A DNA stretch of 64,000 nt, taken from the NCBI GenBank assembly GCA_028873575.1, contig JAGWHY010000001.1, positions 1 through 64,000 on the forward strand, in the 5' to 3' direction. Shown here piece by piece: positions 10,342 to 18,958 of the stretch; within the stretch, counting starts at the first letter, position 1, and each line of letters opens with the position of its first letter. The notes beneath the pieces are model-generated. The model saw only the letters and a program-made list of their open reading frames with translations, ran no database searches and had not been told where the DNA came from. The position numbers and the translations under genes are program-made. This DNA is from Acidobacteriota bacterium. GTDB lineage: Bacteria; Actinomycetota; Acidimicrobiia; Acidimicrobiales; RAAP-2.

Positions 10342-10953
10342 TTGCGCACGCAGCCCGCGGCGTTCGTTGACACTGAGAGGCGCGCGCGTCGGTTGGTCGC
10401 GCGTACCCAGACACTCTTCTTCGTGCTGCTCGCGTGCTGCGTCGTCAGTGATCATTCTGAGGTCGCCCAGAGGGACGGCATCTCGTTTTACGGCGTGCAC
10501 GCGCCGACGTTGGCGCTGGCGGTCGTCGCGTACGTGGTGGCCTCGGTCGGGCTTTGGCAGTTCGCCCACCTCTTGATCGACGCGACCGGAGATCGATTCG
10601 TAGGCGCGCAACTGCGGGTGGTCGCGGTCGTCCTTGTCGTGCTGCTCATCACGCCCTATAACCGAGGGGCGCTACTCAATTGGACGCACATGGGTGCGGG
10701 AGTCGTGGGGGCACTCGCGCAGTTGGCGTGCGCCGGGCGCCTCGCGTGGCGGACCACGACGACCAGGTCGCGCGCGGCGTTGGTCGTAATGCTCGTGGGC
10801 GGCGTCGTGTCGGCGTTGTCGCTACCGAACTGGCACTTCGCTTATCTCCTCGACGGAGAGATCATCCTTGAAATTGGCTTCGCGTGGTCCCTGTGGGAAT
10901 GGACGACACAAACGAGTTCGTCGACGCGGGCGTTTCGTGCCGGACCGCTTTAG
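10342..10953 (+). CDS. Integral membrane protein of unknown function
   Basis: This is a 203-residue protein with about five or six hydrophobic segments (for example TLFFVLLACCVV, ALAVVAYVVASVGLWQF, VVAVVLVVLLIT, AALVVMLVGGVVSAL). I do not recognise a family or any catalytic motif. The presumed start is TTG 10342, with an AAGG-like site just upstream; a later start is possible but would remove part of the first Arg-rich cytoplasmic segment. It follows ppa closely. Its last 92 bases overlap, in antisense, the 3' end of the TetR gene that converges on it, an unusually long overlap. One of the two stop positions could be affected by a sequence error. Confidence 0.6.
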   Translation: MRTQPAAFVDTERRARRLVARTQTLFFVLLACCVVSDHSEVAQRDGISFYGVHAPTLALAVVAYVVASVGLWQFAHLLIDATGDRFVGAQLRVVAVVLVVLLITPYNRGALLNWTHMGAGVVGALAQLACAGRLAWRTTTTRSRAALVVMLVGGVVSALSLPNWHFAYLLDGEIILEIGFAWSLWEWTTQTSSSTRAFRAGPL

Positions 10954-11557
10954 GCGCTGGTGACCGGGGGTGATCGCGAATGGCGGCCTCGGCCAACACC
11001 GTCAGCGCCGTGATCCACTCCTCGGCGCCCACCGCGAGCGCGTGGTCACCTTCGAGTTCAATCTGACCAAAGAAGAGCGCGTACCAGATGCGCGCGAAGG
11101 CGACGGCGCTCATTCCTTCCGCCAAGAGCTGGCGATCCTCGAGGCCCTGCACCACGTTCAAGATGGCCGACGTCGCCTCGCCCTTGGCGAGGGCGATCCC
11201 CGCCGACGCGGTGGGGTTATGACGGGCGAAGGACATTGACTCAATGCGCGCGATTCGCGCCTCCGTGCGCGCGGGCGTCTGGGCGTCGGCGATGACTTCG
11301 TGCATCGCGCGACGAAGTTGCGCGCTCGTGGTGACGTCGCGCAACGGGCGCGTGAAGGTTTCGGCGAGTCCGAGTAACACCTCGCGAAATCGATGGACGA
11401 TGGCCGCGGCGATTAAGTCTTCGCGGTCATCGAAGTAGCTGTAGAGCAACGCCACGGAAATGCCCGCGTCCGAGGCGACGCGCTTGACCCGAAACTGGGT
11501 TAAGCCGTTGAGTTCTATCTCCCGAGATGCGGCCTCGAGAATCTTGTCACGCGTCAT
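10862..11557 (-). CDS. TetR/AcrR family transcriptional regulator
   Basis: This is a 231-residue one-component repressor-type regulator. The N-terminal helix-turn-helix is clear: MTRDKILEAASREIELNG, then FRVKRVASDAGISVALLYSYFDDREDLIAAAI (about residues 22-53). The C-terminal helical ligand/dimer domain is unlike its neighbours and gives no ligand clue. The last 25-30 residues are Ser/Thr/Pro/Arg-rich and lie in the antisense overlap with the membrane-protein gene, so this tail may be disordered. The gene is 32 bases upstream of the E2 stop on the same strand and so lies downstream of E2 in the leftward direction; it may belong to the same leftward transcript and regulate the catabolic module. 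Confidence 0.85.
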   Translation of the reverse strand: MTRDKILEAASREIELNGLTQFRVKRVASDAGISVALLYSYFDDREDLIAAAIVHRFREVLLGLAETFTRPLRDVTTSAQLRRAMHEVIADAQTPARTEARIARIESMSFARHNPTASAGIALAKGEATSAILNVVQGLEDRQLLAEGMSAVAFARIWYALFFGQIELEGDHALAVGAEEWITALTVLAEAAIRDHPRSPAPKAVRHETPASTNSFVSSIPTGTTRSQFQG

Positions 11558-11589
11558 CGACGCAGAATATCGCGCGCCACGACGGAGAA

Positions 11590-12945
11590 CTAATCGTCGA
11601 GCGTCCAGTCGCGCCGATTCAGCTCTTGATCAAGTCGAGCGAGAAATTGGGCGGCGTAGGCGCCGTCGACGGCCCGGTGGTCGAAGGTCAGCGCGACCAG
11701 GCCAACGGAGTGGATCGCGATGGATTCGTCACCGTCGGGGGACGTCACGACCACGGGCTTGCGCTTGACACCGTCAGTCGCGAGGATGGCCACCTGAGGT
11801 TGGTTAATGATTGCGCCCGTCATGAGCGTGCCGTACGGACCAGGGTTCGAGATCGTGATCGTGCCACGTTCGGTGTCGTCAAGTTTCAACTTCTTGGCTC
11901 GGGCGGCGAGGGCGAGCTCGCGAATCTTTCGCGCGACGTCAACGAGCGAGTAGCGGTCGGCGCCGTGGATCACCGGCACGACGAGACCGCTGTTGTCGAG
12001 ATCGACCGCGATACCGATGTTTAAATCGTGGTGGAGAATGAGCTCATCGTCGCCGACCGACGCGTTGAGTTGCGGGAAGTCCCGCAACGTTCGCGCGAGA
12101 GCCACCGTGACGAAGGGGAGATAGGTGAGCGAGAAGCCCTCGCGTTCCTTGAAGGCGACGCCGACACGACGTCGCAGAACGTCGATTTGCTCGTAGTCAA
12201 TCTCGCGCACCATCAACGTGTGCGCGGAGGTGGCCTTCGAACGCACCATGTGCGCGGCGGTGAGTCGACGAGATTTTGAAAACGGGACGCGCTCGTCACC
12301 CGACGCCGTGCGGCGTGACGACGGCGTGGACGCGTCCTCAACGTCGCGACGCGTGAGCCGCCCGTGGGGACCGGTGCCGACGACGTCGGCGGCTCGAAGA
12401 CCGCGTTCGTCGAGCAGTCGTCGCACCACGGGTGATAGCGAACCAACGGCGGCGGTGTCACTCGCCTCGAGTGACGAGTTCGCGACGTAATTCAATACGT
12501 CGTCACGGGTGAGCCGTCCCCCCGGGCCGGTGCCTTGAATCTGCTCGGCGCGCAGACCGTGCTCGTCGAGGAGCCGACGAACCACCGGTGAGAGCCCTCG
12601 GTCGGTCCTCGCGCCCGGATTCGCGGGACGAGCGGCACCTTCGATCATTGCGCTCGGCGCCGCCGGCGACGCGGCGCTCACCTTGACCGGGGCGGCGACG
12701 TTCACGTCGCCCGAGACGCCGATGGTGGCGAGAATCGTGCCGACGTCGACCGTGGCACCTTCGGGTACGAGAATCGCCGTGAGCGTTCCGTCGGCAGGCG
12801 CGGGAATCTCCGTGTCGACCTTGTCGGTCGAGACTTCGAAGAGCGGCTCGCCCTTCGCGACGGCGTCTCCCACGCTCTTAAACCACTTGGTGACCGTGCC
12901 GTCGGCAACGGTTTCGCCTAGTTGAGGCATCGTGACGTCGGCCAT
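11590..12945 (-). CDS. Dihydrolipoyl acyltransferase (E2) of a 2-oxoacid dehydrogenase, with two subunit-binding domains
   Basis: E2 is the core of a 2-oxoacid or acetoin dehydrogenase complex; it transfers acyl groups from E1 via lipoamide to CoA. Start ATG 12943-12945 begins at MADVTMPQLGETV, giving 451 residues. A single lipoyl domain spans about residues 1-78 with lipoyl-lysine Lys42 in STDKVDTEIPAP. Then come two near-identical peripheral subunit-binding domains, LSPVVRRLLDEHGL...GRLTRDDV (118-154) and LSPVVRRLLDERGL...GRLTRRDV (170-205), each preceded by a Pro/Ala or acidic linker. The acyltransferase domain ends with the catalytic DHRAVDG (422-428). Two binding domains are unusual. The gene directly follows the hydrolase gene (two-base gap). 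The matching E1 subunits are probably those at 21.1-23.1 kb; no E3 is present. Confidence 0.92.
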   Translation of the reverse strand: MADVTMPQLGETVADGTVTKWFKSVGDAVAKGEPLFEVSTDKVDTEIPAPADGTLTAILVPEGATVDVGTILATIGVSGDVNVAAPVKVSAASPAAPSAMIEGAARPANPGARTDRGLSPVVRRLLDEHGLRAEQIQGTGPGGRLTRDDVLNYVANSSLEASDTAAVGSLSPVVRRLLDERGLRAADVVGTGPHGRLTRRDVEDASTPSSRRTASGDERVPFSKSRRLTAAHMVRSKATSAHTLMVREIDYEQIDVLRRRVGVAFKEREGFSLTYLPFVTVALARTLRDFPQLNASVGDDELILHHDLNIGIAVDLDNSGLVVPVIHGADRYSLVDVARKIRELALAARAKKLKLDDTERGTITISNPGPYGTLMTGAIINQPQVAILATDGVKRKPVVVTSPDGDESIAIHSVGLVALTFDHRAVDGAYAAQFLARLDQELNRRDWTLDD

Positions 12946-12947
12946 GG

Positions 12948-14042
12948 CTAACTCACACCTTTCGCGTTTGTTGGAGTTCCGTTCCCTACGAGATAGTGGG
13001 CCAGCCAATCGGCCGCGTAGGGACGGTGACGATAGACGACGTTGGCGCAGCCGTGGTTGCCCTCGTCGAGTACGAGGAGTTCCGACACGCCCGCCGCCTC
13101 GTGGGCGAGACGCTCACCCTCGTGCCACGAGAAGAGTCGATCGCGCTTGCCCATGATGGTGAGGAGGGGCGCGGTGATGCGTCCCGCAACGTCTCTCAAG
13201 GTCAGTGTCTGGGCACGTCGTCGCGCCTCATTTTCGTCTCGGGCGAAGGCGCGAACTTGAAAGGCGTGGCGCGTCAGGGGATTCAGATTGTCCCAGGCGT
13301 CACCAAAATCGTAAGGGCCAGAGAGCGCGACGGTGGCGACGTAGGGAAGATTCGCGCTGGCGACGCGCGCCGCGTAGTACCCGCCAAGGCTGACGCCCCA
13401 TACGCCTACGCGAGTGGCGTTGACGCCCGACAGTCCGCGGAGATAGTCGTAGACGACTTCGCCGACGACCTCCCAGTCACTGCGGATCGGAAGATCCCAC
13501 TCCGCCTCACCCTGCCCCGGGCCGTCCAGCGCGAACGTCGCCATGCCGCGGTCGTGGAAACTCTTTTCGACGTCGCGAAACTCCTCCTTCGTCGAGTCAA
13601 GGCCGGGGATGAGGAGCACCGTCGGCGTCGCAATCCCCGGCGTTGGTGAGCGAAAGACGCCGACCAAGGTGGCGCCGTCGAAGGGGATTTCGTGGCGCGA
13701 GCCGACGGGCTGTAGCAACGGCAGCGCCGCGTTCAAGCTTTCGACCGCTCGTTGGTGCGCGTGGCGAGCTTGGGTGAGATCGTGCACGAAGAGAAACTTC
13801 GCGAAGTGAAAATAGACACTCGCGCGCGCGTACGCTTCACCCGCGCTGCGCGAGTGGCCCTGCGCCAGCGCGTCGGTGGCGAGCGCCACGTGCACGTCGG
13901 CCGCGGCGCTCCACGCGCCGCACCACTCGTCCCACGTCGTCAACGCGCTGGTGATTCGCGCGTAGTCAGCCGCGTCGACGCCGTTCGCGACAAAACGTGG
14001 TCCCCAGTTCGCGACCGCCGTTTCGAGCAACGAATCCGCCAT
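12948..14042 (-). CDS. Alpha/beta hydrolase, 2,6-dihydroxypseudooxynicotine hydrolase/FrsA-like
   Basis: This is a 364-residue soluble alpha/beta hydrolase with an N-terminal helical cap (about residues 1-115, including YARASVYFHFAKFLFVHD) before the core. The core shows the oxyanion region LLIPGLDSTKEEF, nucleophile elbow GVWGVSLGG (Ser218), acid in IMGKRDRLFS (Asp301) and the catalytic His in LDEGNHGCAN (His330). Length, cap placement and spacing of the triad resemble 2,6-dihydroxypseudooxynicotine hydrolase, a C-C bond hydrolase of nicotine breakdown, recalled from knowledge and not aligned here. It is the first gene of the leftward pair with E2 and divergent from the liv operon, suggesting a role in degrading the imported compound. 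An ordinary esterase or FrsA-like role is an alternative. Confidence 0.85.
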   Translation of the reverse strand: MADSLLETAVANWGPRFVANGVDAADYARITSALTTWDEWCGAWSAAADVHVALATDALAQGHSRSAGEAYARASVYFHFAKFLFVHDLTQARHAHQRAVESLNAALPLLQPVGSRHEIPFDGATLVGVFRSPTPGIATPTVLLIPGLDSTKEEFRDVEKSFHDRGMATFALDGPGQGEAEWDLPIRSDWEVVGEVVYDYLRGLSGVNATRVGVWGVSLGGYYAARVASANLPYVATVALSGPYDFGDAWDNLNPLTRHAFQVRAFARDENEARRRAQTLTLRDVAGRITAPLLTIMGKRDRLFSWHEGERLAHEAAGVSELLVLDEGNHGCANVVYRHRPYAADWLAHYLVGNGTPTNAKGVS

Positions 14043-14127
14043 TGAGCCCCCCTCTTTGTCGGTAACTTCACGAGTGCGTCCTCCATCATGGTGGCCTAAA
14101 CCTGGAGCGGGTCTTGAATTCTTTTCA

Positions 14128-14148
14128 TTGAAATTGAAGGGATTTCAA
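14128..14148. promoter_or_regulatory. Inverted repeat TTGAAAT-N7-ATTTCAA in divergent promoter region
   Basis: Exact seven-base arms lie at 14128-14134 and 14142-14148 in an AT-richer patch between the leftward hydrolase-E2 pair and the rightward liv operon. Arm length and spacing suit a dimeric repressor, and the TetR gene at 10862-11557 is a candidate. The binding protein is inferred only from position. Confidence 0.4.
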
Positions 14149-14269
14149 GGTAGCCGCGCTTGACGGACCTCCCACCCATCGTTATGGTGGCCACGTCACT
14201 CACCGAGTGATCGTCGTTGGCTGCAAGCTTCATGGGGGAGCCACCGGCGTACATAACGCAGGGGGGAAA

Positions 14270-15523
14270 ATGAACACGAAGAGGAAACTCTTTCAGACGC
14301 TGTCGGTGACTTCGGTCGCCACGGCGTCTCTATTGGGGGCGGCCTTCACCACGATCAGTGGCGCGAGCAGTTCGACGCTGGCGAAGGGAGCGCCGGTCAA
14401 GATCGGCATCTCGCTCTCGCTCTCGGGAGACTTCTCCGCGGACGGCCAAGCCTTCAAGCAGGGCTATCAGCTCTGGGCGAATAGCGTGAACGCGCACGGT
14501 GGACTCCTGGGCCACAAGGTCGTGTTGGACATTGTCTCAGACGCCTCGGACCCGACGCAGGTCGTCACCAACTACCAGAAGCTCATTTCGACTGACCACG
14601 TGAATTTGACCTTTGGGCCGTTCTCGTCGCTACTGTCGTTGCCGTCGGCCAAGGCCGTGTCGCGTTACGGCTACGCCCTGGTTGAAGGCGCCGGTGGTGC
14701 CCCGTCCGTCTTCCAGGCAGGTCTCAACAACATCTTTGACGTTTCTCTGCCCGTCGCGAACGACCTCGTGCCGTTCTCCAAGTGGGTGACGTCATTGCCG
14801 ATGTCCTCGCGTCCCAAGACGGTGGCGTACGTGACGTCCAATGACCCGTTCACCGAGCCCCAGGTCACGACAATTGAGCCGACCCTGACCAAGGCGGGCA
14901 TTAAGAGCGTCTATAACAAGGTCTTCCCGGCCGAGGTGACGGACTTCACGCCCATCGCGGACGCCGTCGCGGCGGCGAAGCCCGACGCGGTCGTTCTCGG
15001 TTCCGTGGACGTTCCTACGGTGTCAGCGTTCATGCAGGCCTTTGAGCAGTCGGGCTTCTCGCCCAAGGTCTTTATCGCGACGGGCGGCCCCGACCAGGGT
15101 TCAACATTTATTCAAGCGGTGGGTGCGAAGAACGCGGACGGCATGATGGTGCCTAACGCCTGGTACGGCGGTTCGGCCAACCCGTTAAGTAAGACCATGG
15201 TGGCGGCCTACGTGAAGAAGTACGGCGGCACCCCAGCAGGTGTCTCGAGTGACGTCGCCGAAGCGTTCTCCGTGGGTGAAGTCGTCGCCCAGGCGGTGAA
15301 GGCCACGGGTGGCTTCGACAACGCGAAGATCATCGCCTACTTGCATGGCAAGCACACCATGCAGTCGGTGCAGGGACCGGTGACGTTTAACAAGCTGGGT
15401 ATGAACATCACGCCCACGGCCTTCACCTTCCAGTGGCAGGGCGCGAAGTTCGTCCAGGTGAACCCGGTGAACGACCCGAACTCGGTCAAGGTGCTCTACC
15501 CGAAGCCGGCTTGGGGTAAGTAA
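14270..15523 (+). CDS. HAAT-type ABC transporter substrate-binding protein (LivJ/K-like)
   Basis: This extracytoplasmic binding protein captures the substrate of the adjacent branched-chain-type importer. The start is ATG 14270, preceded by GGGGGGA; the open frame upstream is leader. The N-terminus KRKLFQTLSVTSVATASLLGAAF is a Sec signal with no lipobox. The mature protein starts KGAPVKIGISLSLSGDFSADGQAFKQGYQLW, the Leu/Ile/Val-binding (periplasmic-binding type 1) fold, and has FGPFSSLLSLPSAKAV where LIVBP homologues bind ligand. At 417 residues it has usual length. The family also binds amides, aromatic acids and urea, so valine, leucine or isoleucine is not assured. It is first in a ten-gene run whose later genes are catabolic. 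Confidence 0.93.
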   Translation: MNTKRKLFQTLSVTSVATASLLGAAFTTISGASSSTLAKGAPVKIGISLSLSGDFSADGQAFKQGYQLWANSVNAHGGLLGHKVVLDIVSDASDPTQVVTNYQKLISTDHVNLTFGPFSSLLSLPSAKAVSRYGYALVEGAGGAPSVFQAGLNNIFDVSLPVANDLVPFSKWVTSLPMSSRPKTVAYVTSNDPFTEPQVTTIEPTLTKAGIKSVYNKVFPAEVTDFTPIADAVAAAKPDAVVLGSVDVPTVSAFMQAFEQSGFSPKVFIATGGPDQGSTFIQAVGAKNADGMMVPNAWYGGSANPLSKTMVAAYVKKYGGTPAGVSSDVAEAFSVGEVVAQAVKATGGFDNAKIIAYLHGKHTMQSVQGPVTFNKLGMNITPTAFTFQWQGAKFVQVNPVNDPNSVKVLYPKPAWGK

Positions 15524-15526
15524 ACC

Positions 15527-16411
15527 GTGAACGCAACCGCAATACTTAGCGCCGCCAAGGACGGGCTGATGACCGGATCGGTCTACGCCCTGATGGCAAC
15601 GGGTCTCACTCTGATCTTCGGAGTCATGGACATCATCAATCTGGCTCAGGGGATTTTGGTGATTCTCGGTGCGTACCTAAGTTATGCGCTTGCCGTTCAC
15701 CTGCACATTGACTTATTTGTGGGCTTGCTGATCACGATCCCGACGATGTTTATCGTCGGGATCGTGATCGAGCGAGCCTTTATTGGCCGGCTCAAGGGAC
15801 CGGAAAAGACCGCCATGTCGATTCTGGTGACCTACGCCGTCTCGCTCCTCATTGAAGGCGCGCTCAACATCATCTTTTCGACCAACGATGTGCAGCTCCA
15901 AGCGTGGTACGTCAACAAGTCGTTCGCGATTGGCAGCGTGCACTTTGGTTACATCTACGTCGCCGGTTTCATCCTGGCGGTGGGTCTCTTAAGTTCGCTG
16001 TACTTCATGCTGTACCGCACGCGCTTTGGCGTGAGCATTCGAGCGTCGCTGGCCGATCAGACGTCGGCCGCGCTGGTCGGCATCGACGTTCGTCGGGTGT
16101 CAACTATCTGTTTTGGCATTGGCGTGGCCGTCACCGCGGCCGGCGGCATGATCTACGGCGCGACGAATTCGTTTAACGCGTCAACGAGTTACGACTTAAT
16201 CTCGCGTCTCCTCACCATCATCGTGCTCGGCGGTATGGGCAGCCTCGGTGGGGCCATGCTCGCGGGCGTGGGCATGGTGTTCGTCGGTGACATGGTGGGC
16301 GTCGTCTGGTCGCCGATCTGGTCGTCGATGTCGTACTTCATCGTCTTGACGATTGTGCTGCTGGTTCGTCCCCAGGGCCTCTTCGGCAAGCCCGTCGTGC
16401 GAGTCGCGTAA
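15527..16411 (+). CDS. livH: Branched-chain-type ABC transporter permease LivH
   Basis: This is the first of two membrane subunits forming the translocation path of the importer, 294 residues with about eight to nine helices. Family signs are the N-terminal GLMTGSVYALMATGLTLIFGVMDIINLAQGILVILGAYLSY-type segment and the EAA-like cytoplasmic loop near GGMGSLGGAMLAGVGMV, which contacts the ATPases. GTG 15527 starts three bases after the binding-protein stop. The downstream livM start overlaps the stop codon by one base, indicating coupling. Confidence 0.94.
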   Translation: MNATAILSAAKDGLMTGSVYALMATGLTLIFGVMDIINLAQGILVILGAYLSYALAVHLHIDLFVGLLITIPTMFIVGIVIERAFIGRLKGPEKTAMSILVTYAVSLLIEGALNIIFSTNDVQLQAWYVNKSFAIGSVHFGYIYVAGFILAVGLLSSLYFMLYRTRFGVSIRASLADQTSAALVGIDVRRVSTICFGIGVAVTAAGGMIYGATNSFNASTSYDLISRLLTIIVLGGMGSLGGAMLAGVGMVFVGDMVGVVWSPIWSSMSYFIVLTIVLLVRPQGLFGKPVVRVA

Positions 16412-17430
16412 TGCTGCAGAAGAAGAATCTTTGGTGGCTCGTCGCGGTCGCCGCGTTCGCGGCCTTCCCGCTACTGATCACGAATCCGACCTACACCTCG
16501 ATTGGATTTTTCACGCTGATCTACATGGCGTGCGCCTCGTCGTGGAACATGTTCTCGGGCTACTCGGGCTACATCGCGCTGGGTTCGGCAGTGTTTTACG
16601 GTACGGGCGCGTACGCGATGAGCCTGATTTCGATTCACGCCAACATGGCGCCAGGCGCGGCCATGTTCTGGCTCGTACCCGTGGGCGGCGTCGTCGCTAT
16701 GTTGATCGCGTTGCCCTTTGGTTGGATTGCGCTTCGCGTGCGCCGACACACCTTCGTCGTCATCACTATTGCCGTGTTCTTTATCTTTCAGCTTGGCGCG
16801 TCGAACTTCTCGTTCACCGGTGGTACGTCGGGCCTGGCCTTACCCTTCATCACCTGGGACGCGTCGTACTACTTCGTGCCGTTTTACTTCGTCGCGCTCG
16901 GCATCGTGATCTTCATCGCGATTCTGTCGGCCGCCGTGCGTCGATCGCGATTTGGCCTGCAGTTGCTGGCCATTCGCGACGACGAGGACCGGGCGCTCGG
17001 ATTGGGCGTCAAGGTGACGTCCGTCAAGATTGTCGGTTTTACGCTGTCGGCCTTCACCGTGGGCATGTGCGGCGCGCTGTACGCAATGGAGCAAGGTCAG
17101 ATCTACCCCCAGTTCGTCTTCACACCCGTCTTTGACGTCTCGATCGCTCTGATGACGTTCCTAGGTGGACTGGGCACTTTGACCGGACCACTACTTGGCG
17201 CGCTCATCTTGGAGTCGTCGCAGCAGTGGTTGACGATTTCGTTTTCGAACGGTTCGTTGTACCTCATCCTCTTTGGCGCCCTGTTCTTAATCGTGATTCT
17301 CTTTATGCCCCAGGGCATCGTGGTGTACGTGCGCGACCGAGTCAACAAGAAGGCCGACCTCGCGCGGGTGGCGAGTGCCGCGACGAGTCCCGGCAGCGAC
17401 GCCGTCTTGAGTGGAAGCACCCCGTCGTGA
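16411..17430 (+). CDS. livM: Branched-chain-type ABC transporter permease LivM
   Basis: This is the second membrane subunit, 339 residues with about ten hydrophobic segments. The N-terminal half carries SSWNMFSGYSGYIALGSAVFYGTGAY, the typical LivM motif, and the coupling loop is FLGGLGTLTGPLLGALIL. Also conserved is RSRFGLQLLAIRDDEDRALGLGV, which precedes the last helices in this family. ATG 16411 overlaps the livH stop (TAATG), and its own stop overlaps the livG start (GTGA). The C-terminal 30 residues are polar and likely cytoplasmic. Confidence 0.94.
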   Translation: MLQKKNLWWLVAVAAFAAFPLLITNPTYTSIGFFTLIYMACASSWNMFSGYSGYIALGSAVFYGTGAYAMSLISIHANMAPGAAMFWLVPVGGVVAMLIALPFGWIALRVRRHTFVVITIAVFFIFQLGASNFSFTGGTSGLALPFITWDASYYFVPFYFVALGIVIFIAILSAAVRRSRFGLQLLAIRDDEDRALGLGVKVTSVKIVGFTLSAFTVGMCGALYAMEQGQIYPQFVFTPVFDVSIALMTFLGGLGTLTGPLLGALILESSQQWLTISFSNGSLYLILFGALFLIVILFMPQGIVVYVRDRVNKKADLARVASAATSPGSDAVLSGSTPS

Positions 17431-18203
17431 CCACCCTCTTGGAAGCAAAAAATATCTCGCGATCCTTCGGTGGCTTGAAGGCGCTGAACGCCTGCGACCT
17501 CGAGGTGGAGAAGGGAAGCATTACTGGCCTCATTGGGCCGAACGGTTCGGGTAAGACGACGTTATTTAACGTCATTACCGGTTACGTACGCCCGGACACG
17601 GGCACCGTCACCTTTAACGGTGAGGACGTCACGGGTGCCGAGCCGGACAAGATCTTCGCGAAAGGTATCGGTCGGACCTTTCAGTTAACGAGAATCTTCG
17701 GGCGCATGACCGTGCTCGAGAACATGCTCGTCGCGACCCAACACGACGAAGGCTGGCTGCGATCGATGACTCGCTCGAAGTCCTCGACGGCGGACGTGGA
17801 CAACGCCATGGAGTGGCTCGATTTCGTCGGTATCGCGCGACTGGCTCATTTGCAAGCCGGCTCGCTGTCTTATGGCCAGCGCAAACTCCTCGAGTTGGCC
17901 TACGTGCTCGTCGCCAGTCCCGACGTGATCTTGCTCGACGAACCCGCAGGTGGCGTGAACCTGACGCTGATTAATCAGATTGCCGACAAGATTCGTACCC
18001 TGAACGCGCAGGGCAAAACATTCTTGATTGTCGAGCACAACATGGAGTTCGTGATGAATCTCTGCACGACTGTGACGGTCATGAACCAGGGCTGTCACCT
18101 CGTCTCCGGCCACCCCACGGCAGTGCGGGCGAATCCCCTCGTACTCGACGCCTACCTCGGCGGTGGCGACGACGAGGAACTGGAAGAGGTGGCTCGTGGC
18201 TAA
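17427..18203 (+). CDS. livG: Branched-chain-type ABC transporter ATPase LivG
   Basis: This is a cytoplasmic ATPase subunit of the importer with 258 residues. Start GTG 17427 overlaps the livM stop by four bases; the longer frame beginning at 17226 lies inside livM. Motifs are Walker A GPNGSGKTT, Q-loop region FQLTRIFGRMTVLENMLV, signature LSYGQRKLLELAYVL, Walker B VILLDEPAGGVN and H-loop LIVEHNMEFVMNLC. The C-terminal GHPTAVRANPLVLDAYLGG is typical of LivG. It overlaps livF by eight bases. Confidence 0.94.
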   Translation: MTTLLEAKNISRSFGGLKALNACDLEVEKGSITGLIGPNGSGKTTLFNVITGYVRPDTGTVTFNGEDVTGAEPDKIFAKGIGRTFQLTRIFGRMTVLENMLVATQHDEGWLRSMTRSKSSTADVDNAMEWLDFVGIARLAHLQAGSLSYGQRKLLELAYVLVASPDVILLDEPAGGVNLTLINQIADKIRTLNAQGKTFLIVEHNMEFVMNLCTTVTVMNQGCHLVSGHPTAVRANPLVLDAYLGGGDDEELEEVARG

Positions 18204-18933
18204 CGACGCGTTCGTCCGCTTTACGGGAGTCTTCGCCGGCTACGGCGGCGCCGACGTCTTAAAGAACGTGACCTTCGACGTGGAGCGCGGGGGCGTGACC
18301 ACGATCGTTGGCCCCAACGGTTCGGGTAAGTCAACGCTGCTCAAGACCGTCAGTGGGATTCTTAAGCCGCGCGCGGGTGAGATTCTCTACAAGGGGAAGA
18401 ACCTGGTGGGGATGTCGCCGCGTGAGATTTTGAAGCTCGGCGTGGTGCAGGTGCCGCAGAATCACAGCCTTTTTCGAGAAATGACGGTCGAGCAGAACGT
18501 CGAACTGGGTGCCTTTTTGGAAAAGGATAAAAAGGTCATCGCGCAGCGCATGGAATCCATTCGTGAGATGTTTCCTATCGTGCATGAGCGCGCGAAAGAC
18601 AAGGCGGGTGCCCTCTCGGGGGGACAGCAACGCCTCGTGGAGTTCGCGCGTTGTTTGATGCTCGAGCCGGACCTCGTGGTCCTGGACGAACCTTCGATGG
18701 GCCTTGACCCGAAGACCTTGCGCTCGATGTTCGCCACCATCAAGATGATGAACGAGGCTGGTCGAACGGTGTTGCTGGTGGAGCAAAACGCGCGCCAGGC
18801 GCTCAAAATGAGCTCGCACGGCGTGGTCTTAGAGAACGGCAACGTGCGCTTGACCGGGACGGGGCACGACGTGTTGCACCATCCAGAAATTGGGGCGCTC
18901 TACTTGGGCGGCTCGGTTGAAGCCAAGGCGTGA
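18196..18933 (+). CDS. livF: Branched-chain-type ABC transporter ATPase LivF
   Basis: This is the second ATPase subunit, 245 residues. Start GTG 18196 lies within the last codons of livG (eight-base overlap), which fits the LivF N-terminus (FTGVFAGYGGADVLKNVTF). Motifs are Walker A GPNGSGKST, VPQNHSLFREMTVEQNVELG, signature LSGGQQRLVEFARCLM, Walker B LVVLDEPSMGLDP and LLVEQNARQAL. The ending IGALYLGGSVEAKA matches the family. The dehydrogenase gene follows after 25 bases. Confidence 0.94.
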   Translation: MANDAFVRFTGVFAGYGGADVLKNVTFDVERGGVTTIVGPNGSGKSTLLKTVSGILKPRAGEILYKGKNLVGMSPREILKLGVVQVPQNHSLFREMTVEQNVELGAFLEKDKKVIAQRMESIREMFPIVHERAKDKAGALSGGQQRLVEFARCLMLEPDLVVLDEPSMGLDPKTLRSMFATIKMMNEAGRTVLLVEQNARQALKMSSHGVVLENGNVRLTGTGHDVLHHPEIGALYLGGSVEAKA

Positions 18934-18958
18934 GCGAACGGTAAAAGGGGAAGTGTTG

